The notes under the pieces are model-generated. The model was not told where the DNA came from, searched no databases, and saw only the letters and a program-made list of their open reading frames with translations. Source: Trematomus loennbergii (lineage: Eukaryota > Chordata > Actinopteri > Perciformes > Nototheniidae). Taken from it: a DNA stretch of 64,000 bases. Position numbers and translations under genes: made by a program. The stretch lies in assembly GCA_012861695.1 (NCBI GenBank), contig JAAOOA010000278.1:156001-220000 (forward strand), written 5' to 3'. Shown in pieces: positions 33,412-45,985 of the stretch. Within the stretch, counting starts at the first letter, position 1; every line of letters starts with the position of its first letter.

Positions 33412-33850
33412 ACTGAGGGCTTTCTTCCTGAGCCGCTGGGAGTAAAGGTCCTCCATGGATGGCAGCTCCGTCCTGGTGATGTTCTGTGCAGTTTTCACCA
33501 CCCTCTGTAAAGCCTTACGATTAAGGGCGGTGCAGCTGCCGTACCAGGCCGTGATGCAGCCGTGTCCGTGATGGACACAGAGGAACCTGAAGCTGCTGAC
33601 TCTCCACCGTAGTCCCATTGATGGCGATGGGGGCGTGTCCCTCTCCCTGCTGCTTCCTGTAGTCCACAATCAGCTCCTTGGTTTTGCTGACGTTGAGATG
33701 GAGGTTGTTATCCTGGCACCAAGATGTCAGGTTTTCGACCTCCTCTCTGTACGCCGTCTCTTCGCCGTCTGTGATCTGGCCGATGACGGTCGTGTCGTCA
33801 GCACGTAGGCCCGTACCAGTGTCTTGAAGTGGCTGCGCTTCCTCCTGGGC
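33412..33850 (-). pseudogene. LINE ORF2 fragment with RT catalytic box, antisense
   Basis: Minus-strand translation gives the RT motif ADDTTVIG (the A-DD catalytic box), then ENLTSWCQDNNLHLNVSKTK and IVDYR. After a break it continues with CITAWYGSCTALNRKALQRV and LPSMEDLYSQRLRKKA. This is the palm and downstream region of a non-LTR reverse transcriptase. About 60 codons are missing between the two parts and the 5' and 3' ends are absent. It belongs to the same family as the 23130-23454 insertion, which it overlaps in sequence. Confidence 0.85.
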
Positions 33851-33974
33851 CACATCCAAAATTGAGAAGAAAGAGAACAGACACACCACAGCTGGGTGAG
33901 GCTGGTGAGGCTGGGGAAGATGAGTAAAACAACTCAAGAGTAAGAGTGGGTAACTCAAGAGTAAGACTGGGTAT

Positions 33975-34458
33975 GTATACATTCACTCCGCAGCTGCTTA
34001 TAATCAGCTCATCACAGGCGTTCTCTTTAACCTATTACATTCACCTCATTCTCCAGCAGCCAATCACCGAGCTGCAGCCAAACTTTAAAATGGTTCTCCT
34101 CTCTCCTGCAGTCAGCTGTGATTTCAGGTGTTCATGCTGCCGCCCCCTCCTCCCCATCCACCTCCTCCCCATCCACCTCTTCTCCACCCACCTCCGTTCA
34201 TCATATCCAGAGCCAGGAGAGCTAATCCAAAGACCTCATCACACCTCCTCTTCATCCCATCTCCTCATCAAATCCAGATCTTCATCATCATCACCAGTGT
34301 CTAGACCCCGGGGAGGTTCCCTATATGCTCACGGCTGCATTTCCCCCTTTAGATATAAGATTTCAGGATCGGGGTCTAATCGCCAAAGACTTAACATTTA
34401 TCATATGACATGTGTCAATAAATGTTCTTTAAACAAAATGAAGTCTCTCCTGATTTAA
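33975..34458 (+). repeat. Dispersed repeat R, plus strand, unit B insertion
   Basis: Same sequence as the minus-strand copies at 21187-21668 and 47889-48352, somewhat diverged, ending in tgtcaataaatgttc. The 170-codon frame over it is low-complexity Ser/Pro/His and not protein-like. Confidence 0.6.
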
Positions 34459-34966
34459 CTGTCTGGACCCCATCCTCAACTTTTTTTCAAACCACAACAT
34501 GCCTTCAGAGGGCTTTCCTGTTGATCATAATTGGTGGATCTTTTAATCTAATAATTGCAATCAATATTATATATATTACCTTTTAATCTATATAAATTGT
34601 ATTTACATTTGTTGTCACTATTTTTTCCACCTAGTTCTACAATGCCAGCCATAAGAGGTATACATTTCTTATTTTTGTGAATTTCTATATAAAATGCTGA
34701 TTTTCTACCTGAAAATGCTTATGTATTTTTAATTACATTTTCGTAGAGCTTTGACTTTTTCAGCTGAATAAATATTATAACTAGATGGTTTTGTTCAGCA
34801 TTGCCAGCTTCACTTTTGAGCTTTATGTTGTGCCCAGCATTCTCCTGTGCTCTGAAATCAAAATGTGGATAAGCATAACACAACACTAAAATAAACACTA
34901 CAATACAACTTGTTATTTGACACACACAAGGTTGTTCATTTGTGTGTATAAATATAAAACACAGGC

Positions 34967-34973
<7 letters not shown>

Positions 34974-35008
<35 letters not shown>
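34974..35008. repeat. (TA)n microsatellite
   Basis: About 17 TA units inside the composite insertion. Confidence 0.9.
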
Positions 35009-35014
<6 letters not shown>

Positions 35015-36296
35015 CAAGTATAATTAATACAACTGTTAATTTGATTAGAGCTTTGACACATATATCTTTATTTATATATGTATAAGTATGACGACTTCCT
35101 CGGGCGATATCATGGTATAGCTAATTAATCTGGGTCAAAACGTGTTGTGCCCACATGCAAAGGTTGTAAACTCTGGTTTATCCCTGCGTGGTATTATAGT
35201 AATAGCAAACAGCAACGTTCAACTCCTTTAATGGTATATTGCAAGTGCAATAAGAAGCTACAGGGACGTTAATCTACGTCGGTAATATTAACTTTATTTA
35301 ATACAAGATTTACATCATACAGCCCATGTAGTATAATATTTTACAAATGATGAATTACAGCAAACATGTGCAATATATCCATTATTACAGCTCCGTGGGC
35401 TGGCAGTAAGGCGATATGGGTCCGTTCTTTATCCATGGGTAAAGATAAACGCACACACATGAACGTGCCGGGCGGCGCGGTCCCGTGGGTTAGATGCGCG
35501 TTCATAATACAGAGGGAAATAACTCTCAGAATAACGTTATTAGCATTTTTACAACTTGAGGAACGAATGTTTTTAATAAGGGCTATACAAGTGTTCATAC
35601 TGGGTAGTTTATTTAGTTTAAAAAAAATTATCCAACGAGTTACAGACCACTCTTTCCCCATGTAAGTCAATGGGAAAAAGTGTTTCCGGGCCTGGCAACC
35701 AAAAGGAAGTGTAGTACCGCCGTTTGGCCAGCACGAATATTTTCATCAGAGTCCGGCGCACTTCCTGGGGGCTTGGTCTCTACCTGACCGGTCTCTACCT
35801 GACCGGTCTAAGCGCTGTGTGTGTCCGTCAGGAAACACGCTGTTTTCAAACAGTTCAGCAAACATCCACTGATAAACTGCGATGTTAACAACCTCATGAT
35901 AACCTCATATTTTTTAAACTTAGGATCTTATATCTGTGTTTAGTCTAGAAAAAGGTAAATGTGTGCATTTTATTATAAAGTTGTGTATATTTACTGTTGC
36001 AAAAACTAAGAAGCTTATAAACATCAGGTTTAAAACTAAAAGAGCTTTACAAAAAAGTAACACAATTAAAGATGTTTGGAGTTTTATTTGAGTTATTAAT
36101 TTGTATTTTTTGTCAAAGAGATGCTGATTTGAAAACCGTTGTTACATACAGTTACGGCATTTCCTGTTTGTGCCGGAGAGAGGGGAGTTTGTCCCAAAGC
36201 TTGCCGCTGTATTTACTCCCTCCATCTGACAGGAGGGAGCCTCGTTGAGCTGCGAGTGTCTCTCCGTCACGGAGGGGGAGTGTGTAGGGCGTGGTT

Positions 36297-36938
36297 TGGG
36301 ATTGGGCCTCTATCTGTTTAATTAGGGATTGTACGACAATCATTGTCGTAGGGATGGGAGCTGAATTATGTATTTTAAGCAACACTCTCCAGCATTTTCT
36401 ATATTTGATTTGGGACTTCTTCTCTTGTTAACAATATAAATGTAGACAGTCATACTCTTGCAGAAAAGGTACTCTACACATCCTTCAACTATAACTCCTC
36501 CTCCTTATGGGTTATCGTCTGCTCTCATTTCCTTATTTACTTTTAAGAATAAAGTACATTTTGAAAGTGAACACAGGAGAAGTAGCAGCCGGTGATAACA
36601 GTCATACATCAACAGTGGTGTTAGGTAGATGTAGAAGTATTAAAATAGCATCTTTACTGCCTGTGTTAGTGTTTCATGATGATTTTTTATGTTTAAAAGT
36701 GTATTACTTGGGAGAAATCACATCTTTTTTAACCCATTCATGATCAAAAAGTTGCACAAAACCCAACCTGAGCATGTTTCTTTCCACCTGTTAAGTATGT
36801 ATGTACTTTTAAATGTTCCTCATTATGCCTGTGTCCTCGTTGTGTTGCATGATGGGAGAGGAGCAGTTCATCTGCATCCTGCTGAGGATGAGGAGCCTTT
36901 GATAGCAGGGAATGTGAAGGCTGACATTTACAGAGGAA
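36297..36938. other. No gene seen (unit B counterpart of 6606-7228)
   Basis: AT-rich, collinear with unit A. Shares several small variants with unit C rather than A. Confidence 0.5.
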
Positions 36939-36956
36939 GGGGGGGGGGGGGGGGGG
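36939..36956. repeat. Poly-G tract, unit B
   Basis: About 18 G, versus about 38 in unit A. Confidence 0.9.
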
Positions 36957-37401
36957 CGCTGAGAGAGGATTTTGTTCTACACCTGTTGTTTGAAAGACAA
37001 GAGAGTAGGTGAGAATAAAGACGGAGTCGCTTTGACCCTCTGCATGTCACTCAGAGTCATTACAGTCTGCTGTGAGGGGGGTTTCATTAGTATCATTGTA
37101 TCTGTTCTCTTAAAACAACCGTAATTGAGAGAAAATACGTTGACATTTCTACTCAATAACTAAAATACCCTGATTTCCAACCTGATGAGTCAGGCTGTGA
37201 TCCACCGGTCGTTGGAGGGCGGCTTCTCTCACGGTTCACCGGTCGTTACGTAACCGCGTACTTTAACTTAACCTCTGAGCGGGAAGAGTTACGTAACGCT
37301 CCTGTTGGCCTGGATTTCATGTGGAACTTTAAAAGGAGCAGAGAGAGGAAAGGTTGGACCGTTAACAAATGTGTGATATTGTGGAGTCTGCAGGAGAGGG
37401 A

Positions 37402-38076
37402 GAAGTACTCAGAGCTTGTATAGTAAAAGTATAAGTACTCAGATCTTGTACTTGAGTAAAGTAGAAGTACTCAGATCTTGTATAGTAAAAGTAGAAGTAC
37501 TCAGATCTTGTACTTGAGTAAAAGTAGAAGTACTCAGATCTTGTAGTTCAGTAAAAGTAGAAGTACTCAGATCTTGTAGTTCAGTAAAAGTAGAAGTACT
37601 CAGATCTTGTACTGAGTAAAGTAGAAGTACTCAGATCTTGTATAGTAAAAGTATAAGTACTCAGATCTTGTACTTGAGTAAAGTAGAAGTACTCAGATCT
37701 TGTATAGTAAAAGTAGAAGTACTCAGATCTTGTACTTGAGTAAAAGTAGAAGTACTCAGATCTTGTAGTTCAGTAAAAGTAGAAGTACTCAGATCTTGTA
37801 CTTGAGTAAAAGTAGAAGTACTCAGATCTTGTATAGTAAAAGTAGAAGTACTCAGATCTTGTACTTGAGTAAAAGTAGAAGTACTCAGATCTTGTAGTTC
37901 AGTAAAAGTAGAAGTACTCAGATATTGTACTTGAGTAAAGTAGAAGTACTCAGATTTGTATAGTAAAAGTAGAAGTACTCAGATCTGTACTTGAGTAAAA
38001 GTAGAAGTACTCAGATCTTGTAGTTCAGTAAAAGTAGAAGTACTCAGATCTTCTGCTTGAGTAAAAGTAGAAGTAC
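37402..38076. repeat. Minisatellite, AGTACTCAGATCTTGT core, unit B
   Basis: About 22 units. It includes a tagttcagtaaaagtag linker variant present in units B and C but not A, arranged in higher-order runs. Confidence 0.9.
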
Positions 38077-38532
38077 CAGAGTGTAGGAATACTCTGTTAC
38101 AGTAAAAGTCCTGCATTCAAAATGTTACTCAAGTAAAAGTATAAAAGTATTCTCATCAAAATATAGTTAAAGTAGCGACCGTAAAAGTAGTCATTGTACA
38201 GATTGGTCCATTCAGAATAATATATATGATATGTTTTATAATGATTGATCATGAAAGTGTTCTCAAAGCTGGTAAAGGTGCAGCTAGTTTGAATGACTTT
38301 GTATACTGCAGGGTAGCTTGTGGATTTACTCTAGGTGGAACTAAAGTCTGATTTAACACTTGATTATATTTCACATCATTCATCCACATACTGTGAAGTA
38401 ACTAAAGGGATTATGTAGTGGAGTAAAAGTACACCATGTACCTCTGAACTGTAGTGGAGTAAAAGTACAAATTAGCATAACATGGAAATACTCAAGTAAA
38501 GTATTTGAGTAAATGTACTTAGTTACCTCTGG
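38077..38532. mobile_element. Non-autonomous DNA-transposon end, unit B
   Basis: As 8291-8714, but with an extra module (gtacaccatgtacctctgaactgtagtgg...) near 38430 that units A and C lack. Confidence 0.5.
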
Positions 38533-40115
38533 AAGAATGTGTGCGGGCGATGAAGCATGGATGTTGAGTTTCCCTCGGTGTCCTTCTCTGGATCTCATTA
38601 GCATACAAAAGGCTTCAGAGTGTTTGACATGAGGAAGCATCGGAGCTAACGAGTGTCAAACGGACGGATATTAGACGAGAAGCTTGATCAGAAATACATA
38701 AGATTTAAAAATGCTCAAAGGGTTGATTGTCATGCACCATATCTGCAGCAATCTGAAGTCCCAGGCTCTTCAACATGCACTAATTAAGTGAATAAAGAAA
38801 CACAATAGTGCCTTAAAATAGTGCAAATGAAATAATAATACAAGTTCAATCAATGATAAGCAGAATAAATCTTTTCTCTGTCTCTTGGAATCACTTTTGT
38901 TTTTTATATATGTTTTATGTCCAAAAATAACAAAAAGCAGACGTATATTAAAGACTACACAGGTAAAGAAATGTTTGCAGACTAGTTTAAGAGACACAGA
39001 GGTGCAAGTAAACTGCAGGAATAAGTACAAATACATTAAAAAGATCAAACTGAATGTGAAATTAAAAACTGTAGAGTATAATAAATACACAATACCGTAA
39101 TAATATATATAAATATGTAGATTTTACGATCACAATTCTTTATTTATCCGGGTTAGTTGCTCCTTTTTTAGAATAAAAACCTTAACATAAGAAGTAAAAG
39201 TAAGAATATGCAATAGTATTAAAAAATATATTATATAAGCATCATTTTAGGGAAAGAGATGTGTGTTATGAATATTTTCATTTAATTGTTTATTTGAACC
39301 GGGGACAGTGCACATTAATGAACATTTTAAACAAAATAATGTTTTTAAATGTAAATGAGCCGGATTTTAGCTTTGAGCTAGTTTCCATCCGTAATCCCGT
39401 CACATACAACATTTATGAACATAACATTTATATACATGGCAAACAGAAATACATGATATATAAATAGTGCATTAAACACATTTGACTTCAGTTCATTACA
39501 ATAAGTAGGTTTCTGTGTCACCGACCTGCACACGATGACGTGAGATGAGCGAATCAATGAATCAATGAATCAATGAATCGACGTCTGAATCCAAACAGCT
39601 GAGTTTAATTGGAGGGAGAATCAGATCAGACGCATCAGAGAGACTTCACGGGGAATCAGTGACGAGAACAGAGAGAGGGACAGAGAGAGGAGAGGAGGAC
39701 ACATATCACTGTAACACTGCAGAGAGTATCAGCTGTCAAACTGAGGATGGTTGTTATTCACATTTTTAGTTTGATCAATATGTTATTTATTATCTGAGGA
39801 ATACGTATTGGTGTATGTAGAGTGTCAGAAAAAGGTGATGCAAACCAAAATATATGAAAATAAGTCATAGTATAAAAATATCAGAAAAAACTTCATGGTA
39901 CAGTTTGTAAAAAAATGTCAAAGTATAGTGTTTCGAAAAATCATAAAGAAAATATCAGAGTACAGTATTACCAAACATTTCTAAAAAATAAGAGAACATG
40001 AAAAGAAAAAATGAGTTTATCCCAAAAATTATATAGTTCTGGTAAAGCATCTCCAAAATATCAGAACAGACAGTGTGTTTTCAATGTGATTACCTCCAGA
40101 GAAAGGAGCTGCACA
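38533..40115. other. No gene seen (unit B counterpart of 8715-10367)
   Basis: AT-rich DNA and the degenerate TATCAGAAAA-type repeat, with about 80 bp missing near 39840. Confidence 0.5.
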
Positions 40116-40210
40116 GAGTGTGTGTTCAGTGTGTGTTCAGGTGTGTTCAGTGTGGTTCAGTGTGTGTTCAGAGTGTGTTCAGTGTGTGTTCAGTGTGTGC
40201 TCAGAGTGTG
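40116..40210 (+). repeat. 11-bp minisatellite TGTGTGTTCAG, unit B remnant
   Basis: Only about 9 units remain, against about 145 in unit A and more than 380 in unit C. The array stops at a LINE fragment. Confidence 0.95.
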
Positions 40211-40212
40211 AA

Positions 40213-40515
40213 CACACAGCCTCCTGGCTGGTCTACCTGCAGTGTACCATCCGACTCTGCAGCTCATCCAGAATGCAGCGGCTCGTCTGGTCTTCCACCT
40301 TCCTAAATGTTCCCACACCACACCGCTCCGCTCCCTTCACTGGCTTCCAGTAACTGCTAGAATCCACTTCAAGACACTGGTACTTGCGCACCATGCTGTG
40401 AATGGATCTGGCCCTTCCTACATCCAGGACATGGTTAAACCATACACCCAGCACGTGCACTCTGCTCTGCATCGGCCAAACGGCCGCTGCACCCGCACTG
40501 CGAGGGGGACCCAAG
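40213..40515 (+). pseudogene. LINE ORF2 C-terminal fragment, unit B only
   Basis: Frame 40242-40510 reads LQLIQNAAARLVFHLPK, LRSLHWLPVTARIHFKTLVL, then GPSYIQDMVKPY, a common region after the RT domain in fish CR1/L2-like LINEs. It is cut at both ends and fused directly to the last 35 bp of mrtfa visible exon 1. Confidence 0.85.
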
Positions 40516-41073
40516 TTCATTGGCCAAACCCAACAGTCGCATCACACGCAGGTACGGGGGAAACTTCATATTGTTGAATGGACTGAACGTGGTAATAATC
40601 AGTGATGAGATATTCATGTCTCTGCTTGTTGTTACAGAGGTTACAGTCGACTCCGACTAAACTGCCCAGCACTGACAGCCAATCAAAAGAGCCGCCAGAG
40701 GCCGAGCCAATCAAAAAGGTAAACGAGTCATAAATATTTTGTAGCTTTTTTATGGAACTTTTTCGCCTTTTATTTGAAAGGGAGAAACTGGAAATGAAAC
40801 ACTTTTGTTTGTATTTTATTTCATTCTGCGTCTTCTGCAAAGTAACCTATTCTTTTGTTTGAATGTATTATAATATTATAATAGACACTGATGCATAAGC
40901 TTAAGGCTTGAGAACACAAGAGCTGCCTTTATACTCAGGAAATAATTTTAAATAAATTACAAGACATTTTGGCTCACTCCCAAAAAGCGTTTATATGATC
41001 CTCAGCTTTCTTTTCACCACATTTTGAAGTGTCCCTTGATAATATCTACCAAATAATTGTAATGTAAGACAAA

Positions 41074-41353
41074 GGGACAGTTTCATCCCACGGACCATAA
41101 GACCGTTAAACACCTGAACTTTTGAAAGAACATCCATAACATCATCTGTTTGCAACTATATATCAATATTCCAATTACTTGTATATAGACTATTCTGCAC
41201 TATTTCTATTATATTATATTTTATTTGTATTTACTTGCACTATTTTATCTATTTTATTGTGTTGCTCTGTTGGAGGAGCCTGTGACCTAAGATGTTCATT
41301 GTCATATCTACTGTAGCTCTGTACACATGACAATAAAAGCCTTGAACCTTGAG
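41074..41353 (+). mobile_element. LINE 3' end in mrtfa intron, unit B
   Basis: Orthologous to 13973-14252, same insertion point and tail. Confidence 0.75.
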
Positions 41354-41695
41354 ATGTGCTTAAGGACTGTTGAATCTAATGAGCAGTACATCTTCCTGCC
41401 ACAAGGTGTCGCCACCAACACAGTTACAAATCATTTCTGTGAACCAGCAGCAACGAGCCAATCACAATTTATATCAACATATAATAATAATAATAAACCT
41501 GTCTGTATCCACTTCAGGTGGAGAAGGCGGGGCTTCACCTGGACACCAACGTCTCCCCTCAGCCCAGCCTGTCCGCCCCCCCCAGCCTGCAGCCGTTCTT
41601 CGACGACATGTCGGACTCGGAAAGCCAAAGCAGTTTGATCTCCTCTCTGAAGGTAAACTCTTCTTCCTCTTCCTCCTCCTCCTCCTCCTCCTCAG

Positions 41696-42996
41696 CAGAG
41701 GTGGGAAGTAGTGGAGTACAAATACTTCGTTACTGTACTTAAGTACATTTTTCTGGTGTCAGTACTTTACTCCACTACTTATTTTTCTGACGTCTTTTTA
41801 CTTTGACTTCTTACATTGTGAACACAAATACCTGTACTTTCTACTTCTTACATTTTGAACACAAATACCTGTACTTTCTACTTCTTACATTTTGAACACA
41901 AATACCTGTACTTTCTACTTCTTACATGTTGAACACAAATACCTGTACTTTCTACTTCTTACATTTTGAACCCAAATACCTGTACTTTCTACTTCTTCCA
42001 CTTTGAACACAAATACCTGTACTTTCTACTTCTCACATGTTGAACACAAATACCTGTACTTTCTACTTCTTACATATTGAACACAAATACCTGTACTTTC
42101 TACTTCTCACATGTTGAACACAAATACCTGTACTTTCTACTTCTTACATGTTGAACCCAAATACCTGTACTTTCTACTTCTTACATTTTGAACACAAATA
42201 CCTGAACTTTCTACTTCTTACATGTTGAACACAAATACCTGTACTTTCTACTTCTTACATGTTGAACACAAATACCTGTACTTTCTACTTCTTACATTTT
42301 GAACACAATACCTGTACTTTCTACTTCTTACATGTTGAACCCAAATACCTGTACTTTCCACTTCTTACATGTTGAACACAAATACCTGTACTTTCTACTT
42401 GTTACATGTTGAACACAAATACCTGTACTTTCTACTTCTTACATGTTGAACACAAATACCTGTACTTTCTACTTCTTACATGTTGAACACAAATACCTGT
42501 ACTTTCTACTTCTTACATGTTGAACACAAATACCTGTACTTTCTACTTCTTACATGTTGAACACAAATACCTGTACTTTCTACTTCTCACATTTCCAAAC
42601 AGGCTGGTTCCTTTAGTTTGAATGTGTGTTTGGTGGCGTGATCATTATTATTTAGAGTCATTGCGTGCCTATTGATTTGAACATGATCCGTGTATCCATC
42701 ATTTCCTGGTCTTCTCTAAAGAAGAGGGACCAATGAAAACGTTGTCATGTTGCCGTTGTTCAGCATGGAAACATTCATTAGCTAACAATGACATTATTGT
42801 TCTATTAATATAAAGGGAGGTCAGGTACTCTTTAAAACAGCTGCTAGTTATGGGTACTTTTTACTGAAGTACATTTCAAAGCCCTCTTTACTTTACTTGA
42901 GTAAAGAAGTTTAGTCAGTACTTCTACTTTCACCAGAGTATTTTTAAACACGAGTATCTGTACTTCTACTTGAGGAAAGGATGTGTGCCATCTCTG
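41696..42996. mobile_element. hAT-like element with internal minisatellite, unit B
   Basis: Same ends and CTCCTCAG/TTCCTCAG flanks as 14599-16819. The 36-bp array at about 41811-42595 has roughly 21 units. Confidence 0.7.
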
Positions 42997-43542
42997 TTCC
43001 TCAGATACTCTCCTCCATCTTCTCCACCTGTTGTTTCACCTCATTAACTTTTCTCCTTGTTCTTCTCTTCTTCCTCTCCTCCCCCCTCAGAGAGAGGAGG
43101 TGTGTTACGACCGACACACACTCTTCACCCCCCCTCCCCCAAACACAACTCCTCCCTCTCTTCCAAGCGCTCCAAAGTACGTCCTCTTTCCTCCGTCTGT
43201 CCTTTCGTGTCGTCCTGTGTCTGTCTCTGCCTCCATGTTCCCTCTCACTCTGAGCTCTGTGCTTACTGAACTGAAGGAAGTTGGAAGATTGTTTATTTTA
43301 TGATTGTGTCAAGTGATAGAAATGTTAGCGTTAAAATGTTTTTAATTATAAATTAATATTATTTTCTTTAGAATAATTGTCTTTAGAGTTAAATCCCTTC
43401 TTACCTACCTGATACCTGAACTACACATTTTCATTAATTTTAAGGCTTTTCATGTATTTATCAATCGCTTTTAAGGTAACGTCACTTGTGTTTTATGAAA
43501 ACAAAAACGCAATAACGTTTATATTTTCTTTATACTTCCTTA

Positions 43543-44300
43543 TAGGGGGAAATGTTTGAATTATCATATGATAATAATCAATTTTCCACAGAGAGAGGCG
43601 AAGTCCCGCCCATCTACTTCCGACCCATGGGACCTTATTTCGGAAGAATGATGTATTGAAGTCAATGGGGAGAGAAAGATTATCGTTTGAATTGTGCCAC
43701 GAATTACACATATGATGTTTGTCAATCTTAAATAATAATTTCCATGTCAGAAAAGTCACAGTTTGTCGTAAAACTGTTGAAATATAGGACTATGAAAAAC
43801 ACGCAACTAGAAAGACTACAAATCCCAGAGTCCCGGTCCCGCATGCTGGCTCTTATGAACCGACTCACTCCCCTTGTGTGTATGTACAGCTCTCAACATG
43901 CCCAGACTTGGAGTGATTTTCACCTCTTTGAATACTTTCCGCCTCATTCTGAAAGAAAGAAGTGAAATGTGCCAACGTGACGGCCGTCTTGGTGTGTGGT
44001 GCGAGACGGGAGATGTAGTTCATTGAGAGGTTTCACACAAAAAAAAGTGTTACTTCACAGTTTCACGACACATTTTAATTTTTTTGACTTGAAAGATTAT
44101 CTTTTAAATTGACAAACATCATATGTGTAATTCGTGGCTCAATTCAAACGGGATCAAAGATAATCTTTCTCTCTCCATTGACTTCAATACATACTTTTTC
44201 AGAAATAAGGTCCCATGGAGCTCCACCGGAAAGGGAGGGACTTCACCTCTCTATAGGGGAGATGTTTGAATTATCATATGATAATAATCAATTTTCCACA
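43543..44300. mobile_element. Palindromic MITE, long form, unit B
   Basis: Flanked by the same direct repeats of about 50 bp as 17362-17520. The element itself (43591-44252) has long inverted ends: gagaggcgaagtccc...ccatgggaccttatttc on the left, and gaaataaggtcccatgg...gggacttcacctctct on the right. The inner arms match around gaagtcaatgg and attacacatatgatgttt. No transposase is recognised. Confidence 0.75.
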
Positions 44301-44694
44301 TAGTTCGACATGTCAGTGATAAACAACAACAATCTGTTTGAAGGAAGACAATAAAACTACAATTTTGAAGTAAAATCTACAGATTTGAAGCCGGTAGTTT
44401 AATAAACACCCTGTGATGTCTTTGGTATTTCAGGAATACAAAAATTAAAAAAAATGAACCGATAAGTTAAACTTCCAACATCATGCATTCCATTAGCAGT
44501 GCTTGATGTGTGATTGGTGGCTGATGGAAACGGTTGTGTTTCAGCAGGAGAACGGCGTCAACAGTCAGCAGATGGACGACCTGTTTGACATCCTGCTGAA
44601 GAGCGGAGGTAAAAAAACTTTATTGAAACACTAACGGCAAACAAACACACTTGATGAGTCTCCTGTTCTGACATCATTTCTCTGTCCTCGTCAG

Positions 44695-45215
44695 AAATCC
44701 CCGGCTTCAAAGGGCACCCGGACCCCTCCTCGCCCCTCTCCACTCGGACCCTCCCTCTCCAGCCTCTCCTCCGTCTCCCCTGCTCCTCCACCTGTCCCCC
44801 ACCCCTCCCTCTCCCCTCGCCTCCCCCCCTCCTCCTCCTCCTCCAGCGCGCGTCTGGAGGACTTCCTGGAGAGCTCGACGGGGAACCCCCTGCTGGGCGT
44901 TGAACCTGATGGCGGTCTCACTCTGATCCACGACCTCCACAGCCAGATGCTCAGCACTTCCAGCATTTTGGACCCTCACGCCCCCTCCCCCATGGACACC
45001 TCAGATCTGGGCTTCTCCCCACACCCTGCTGGGCTGGATTTCGACAGCATGGACTGGCTGGACATCTCCATGGTGAGAGGAGGGAGTGGAGGAGGCAGTA
45101 ATGGAGGAGAGGAGACCAGTTTAGCTCCTCTGGTGCCTCACACCCCCCGAGCGTTTTCTCCACCGACTTCCTGGACGGATCGGACCTGCAGCTGCACTGG
45201 GAGTCGTGTCTGTAG
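44695..45215 (+). CDS. mrtfa: mrtfa terminal coding exon 6, unit B (transactivation domain)
   Basis: 521 bp from acceptor ctcgtcag. RLEDFLESSTGNPLLG through DSMDWLDISM is open, then one missing C shifts the frame before the terminal motif. Confidence 0.83.
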
Positions 45216-45985
45216 CCTCCTCCATCTTTATTTTCCGTGCACAAACAGAAACATTTCTTATGCTGTCTCTACCACTGCGAGGGGGCACTGACACATGTAG
45301 CGTGATGAAGGGGGGGGGGTCTACGGTGGGAAACGCACTTTCGAAAACGATGCATATGTAAAAGAGAAATGTGACAAAACATGCAAGTGTTTCGGCGCAT
45401 TTGTGTTTTTCTATTTGCGCCGTTGCAGCGCGTTTGCACCAGCTTGAGGAGGGGGGAAACCTACGGTGGCTCACAGGGGGCAAACGCACTATTGAAAACA
45501 ATGCAAATATAAAAACGGGATCCGGTTTAAATCCACTGCTTTATAACCAGGTCACTGTAATGCAACATGCGAAACATTTCACTGGTTTAACGAGAGGAGT
45601 GTGTGTGTGTGTGTGTGTGTGTCAGTGCCTCCTAAACTTTGCACTTATGCTGAATCTGATTGGTTTGTAAAAAAAAAAGTGTGTTCAAACTGATCTCTGC
45701 CCACACTAGTGGAAAAGAAAACGCGGTCATTATTTGACTTTTTGAGAGGAAACCATATCGGTGGCACCAGTGTATTATTGGTAACATTGTGGTAGACCAC
45801 TATGTATTGCTGTATATGGGGTGTATATTATCAATTGTCCATACGACTTATTTTTTCTTTGCTGGTTGCTTTAGAGTCGAGCTCGCCGGCTGGGGATCAT
45901 AGGCTGAGGGAGGGGCTCCGAAACACTTGGACCTTGTCATTTTTTTAAAGAAAAACTGTAAAAAAATAAATAAACATACGATAAA
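45216..45985 (+). other. mrtfa: mrtfa 3' UTR with polyadenylation signals, unit B
   Basis: (TG)n at about 45600-45622. Two overlapping AATAAA signals at 45965-45974. Confidence 0.6.

Larger units (their letters stand above)
31969..35787. mobile_element. 3.8-kb composite insertion, unit B only
   Basis: Inserted in the tctctacc repeats. GGTCTCTACC occurs directly on both sides (about 31959-31968 and after 35777), suggesting an 8-10-bp target duplication. The left end starts atggatgtataataagaac and the right end finishes gcacttcctgggggctt. They are not clear inverted repeats. It contains AT-rich DNA, an antisense LINE piece and a plus-strand copy of repeat R. No transposase is seen. Confidence 0.55.
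28202..36296. mobile_element. CCCTACA-type MITE-like element, split by insertions, unit B
   Basis: The left arm (28202-28387) and right arm (35788-36296) are the two sides of the element seen whole at 5847-6605. About 7.4 kb of younger insertions (28388-35787) separate them. The left CCCTACA array is longer here and the right one short. Confidence 0.5.
40517..45215 (+). pseudogene. mrtfa: mrtfa (MKL1) 3' part, unit B, first visible exon mostly deleted
   Basis: Exon remnants and exons: 40517-40551 (last 35 bp of exon 1, donor gtacgg), 40638-40718, 41518-41652, 43091-43176, 44545-44608 and 44695-45215 (TAG 45213-45215). Exons 2, 3 and 5 are intact and equal in length to unit A. Exon 4 is 86 bp (one C short of 87). 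The last exon keeps GAGAGC after FLE, which unit A lacks, but has lost one C in the CACACCCCC run just before the conserved FSTDFLD end, so that end is out of frame. The loss of most of exon 1 by fusion with LINE sequence makes this copy non-functional as a full gene whatever the base-calling quality. Confidence 0.85.

Noticed and set aside
35341..35670. Overlapping open frames of about 100 codons on both strands
   Set aside because: No recognisable domain, no counterpart in units A or C, and located inside a transposon-like insertion. Not supported as a gene.
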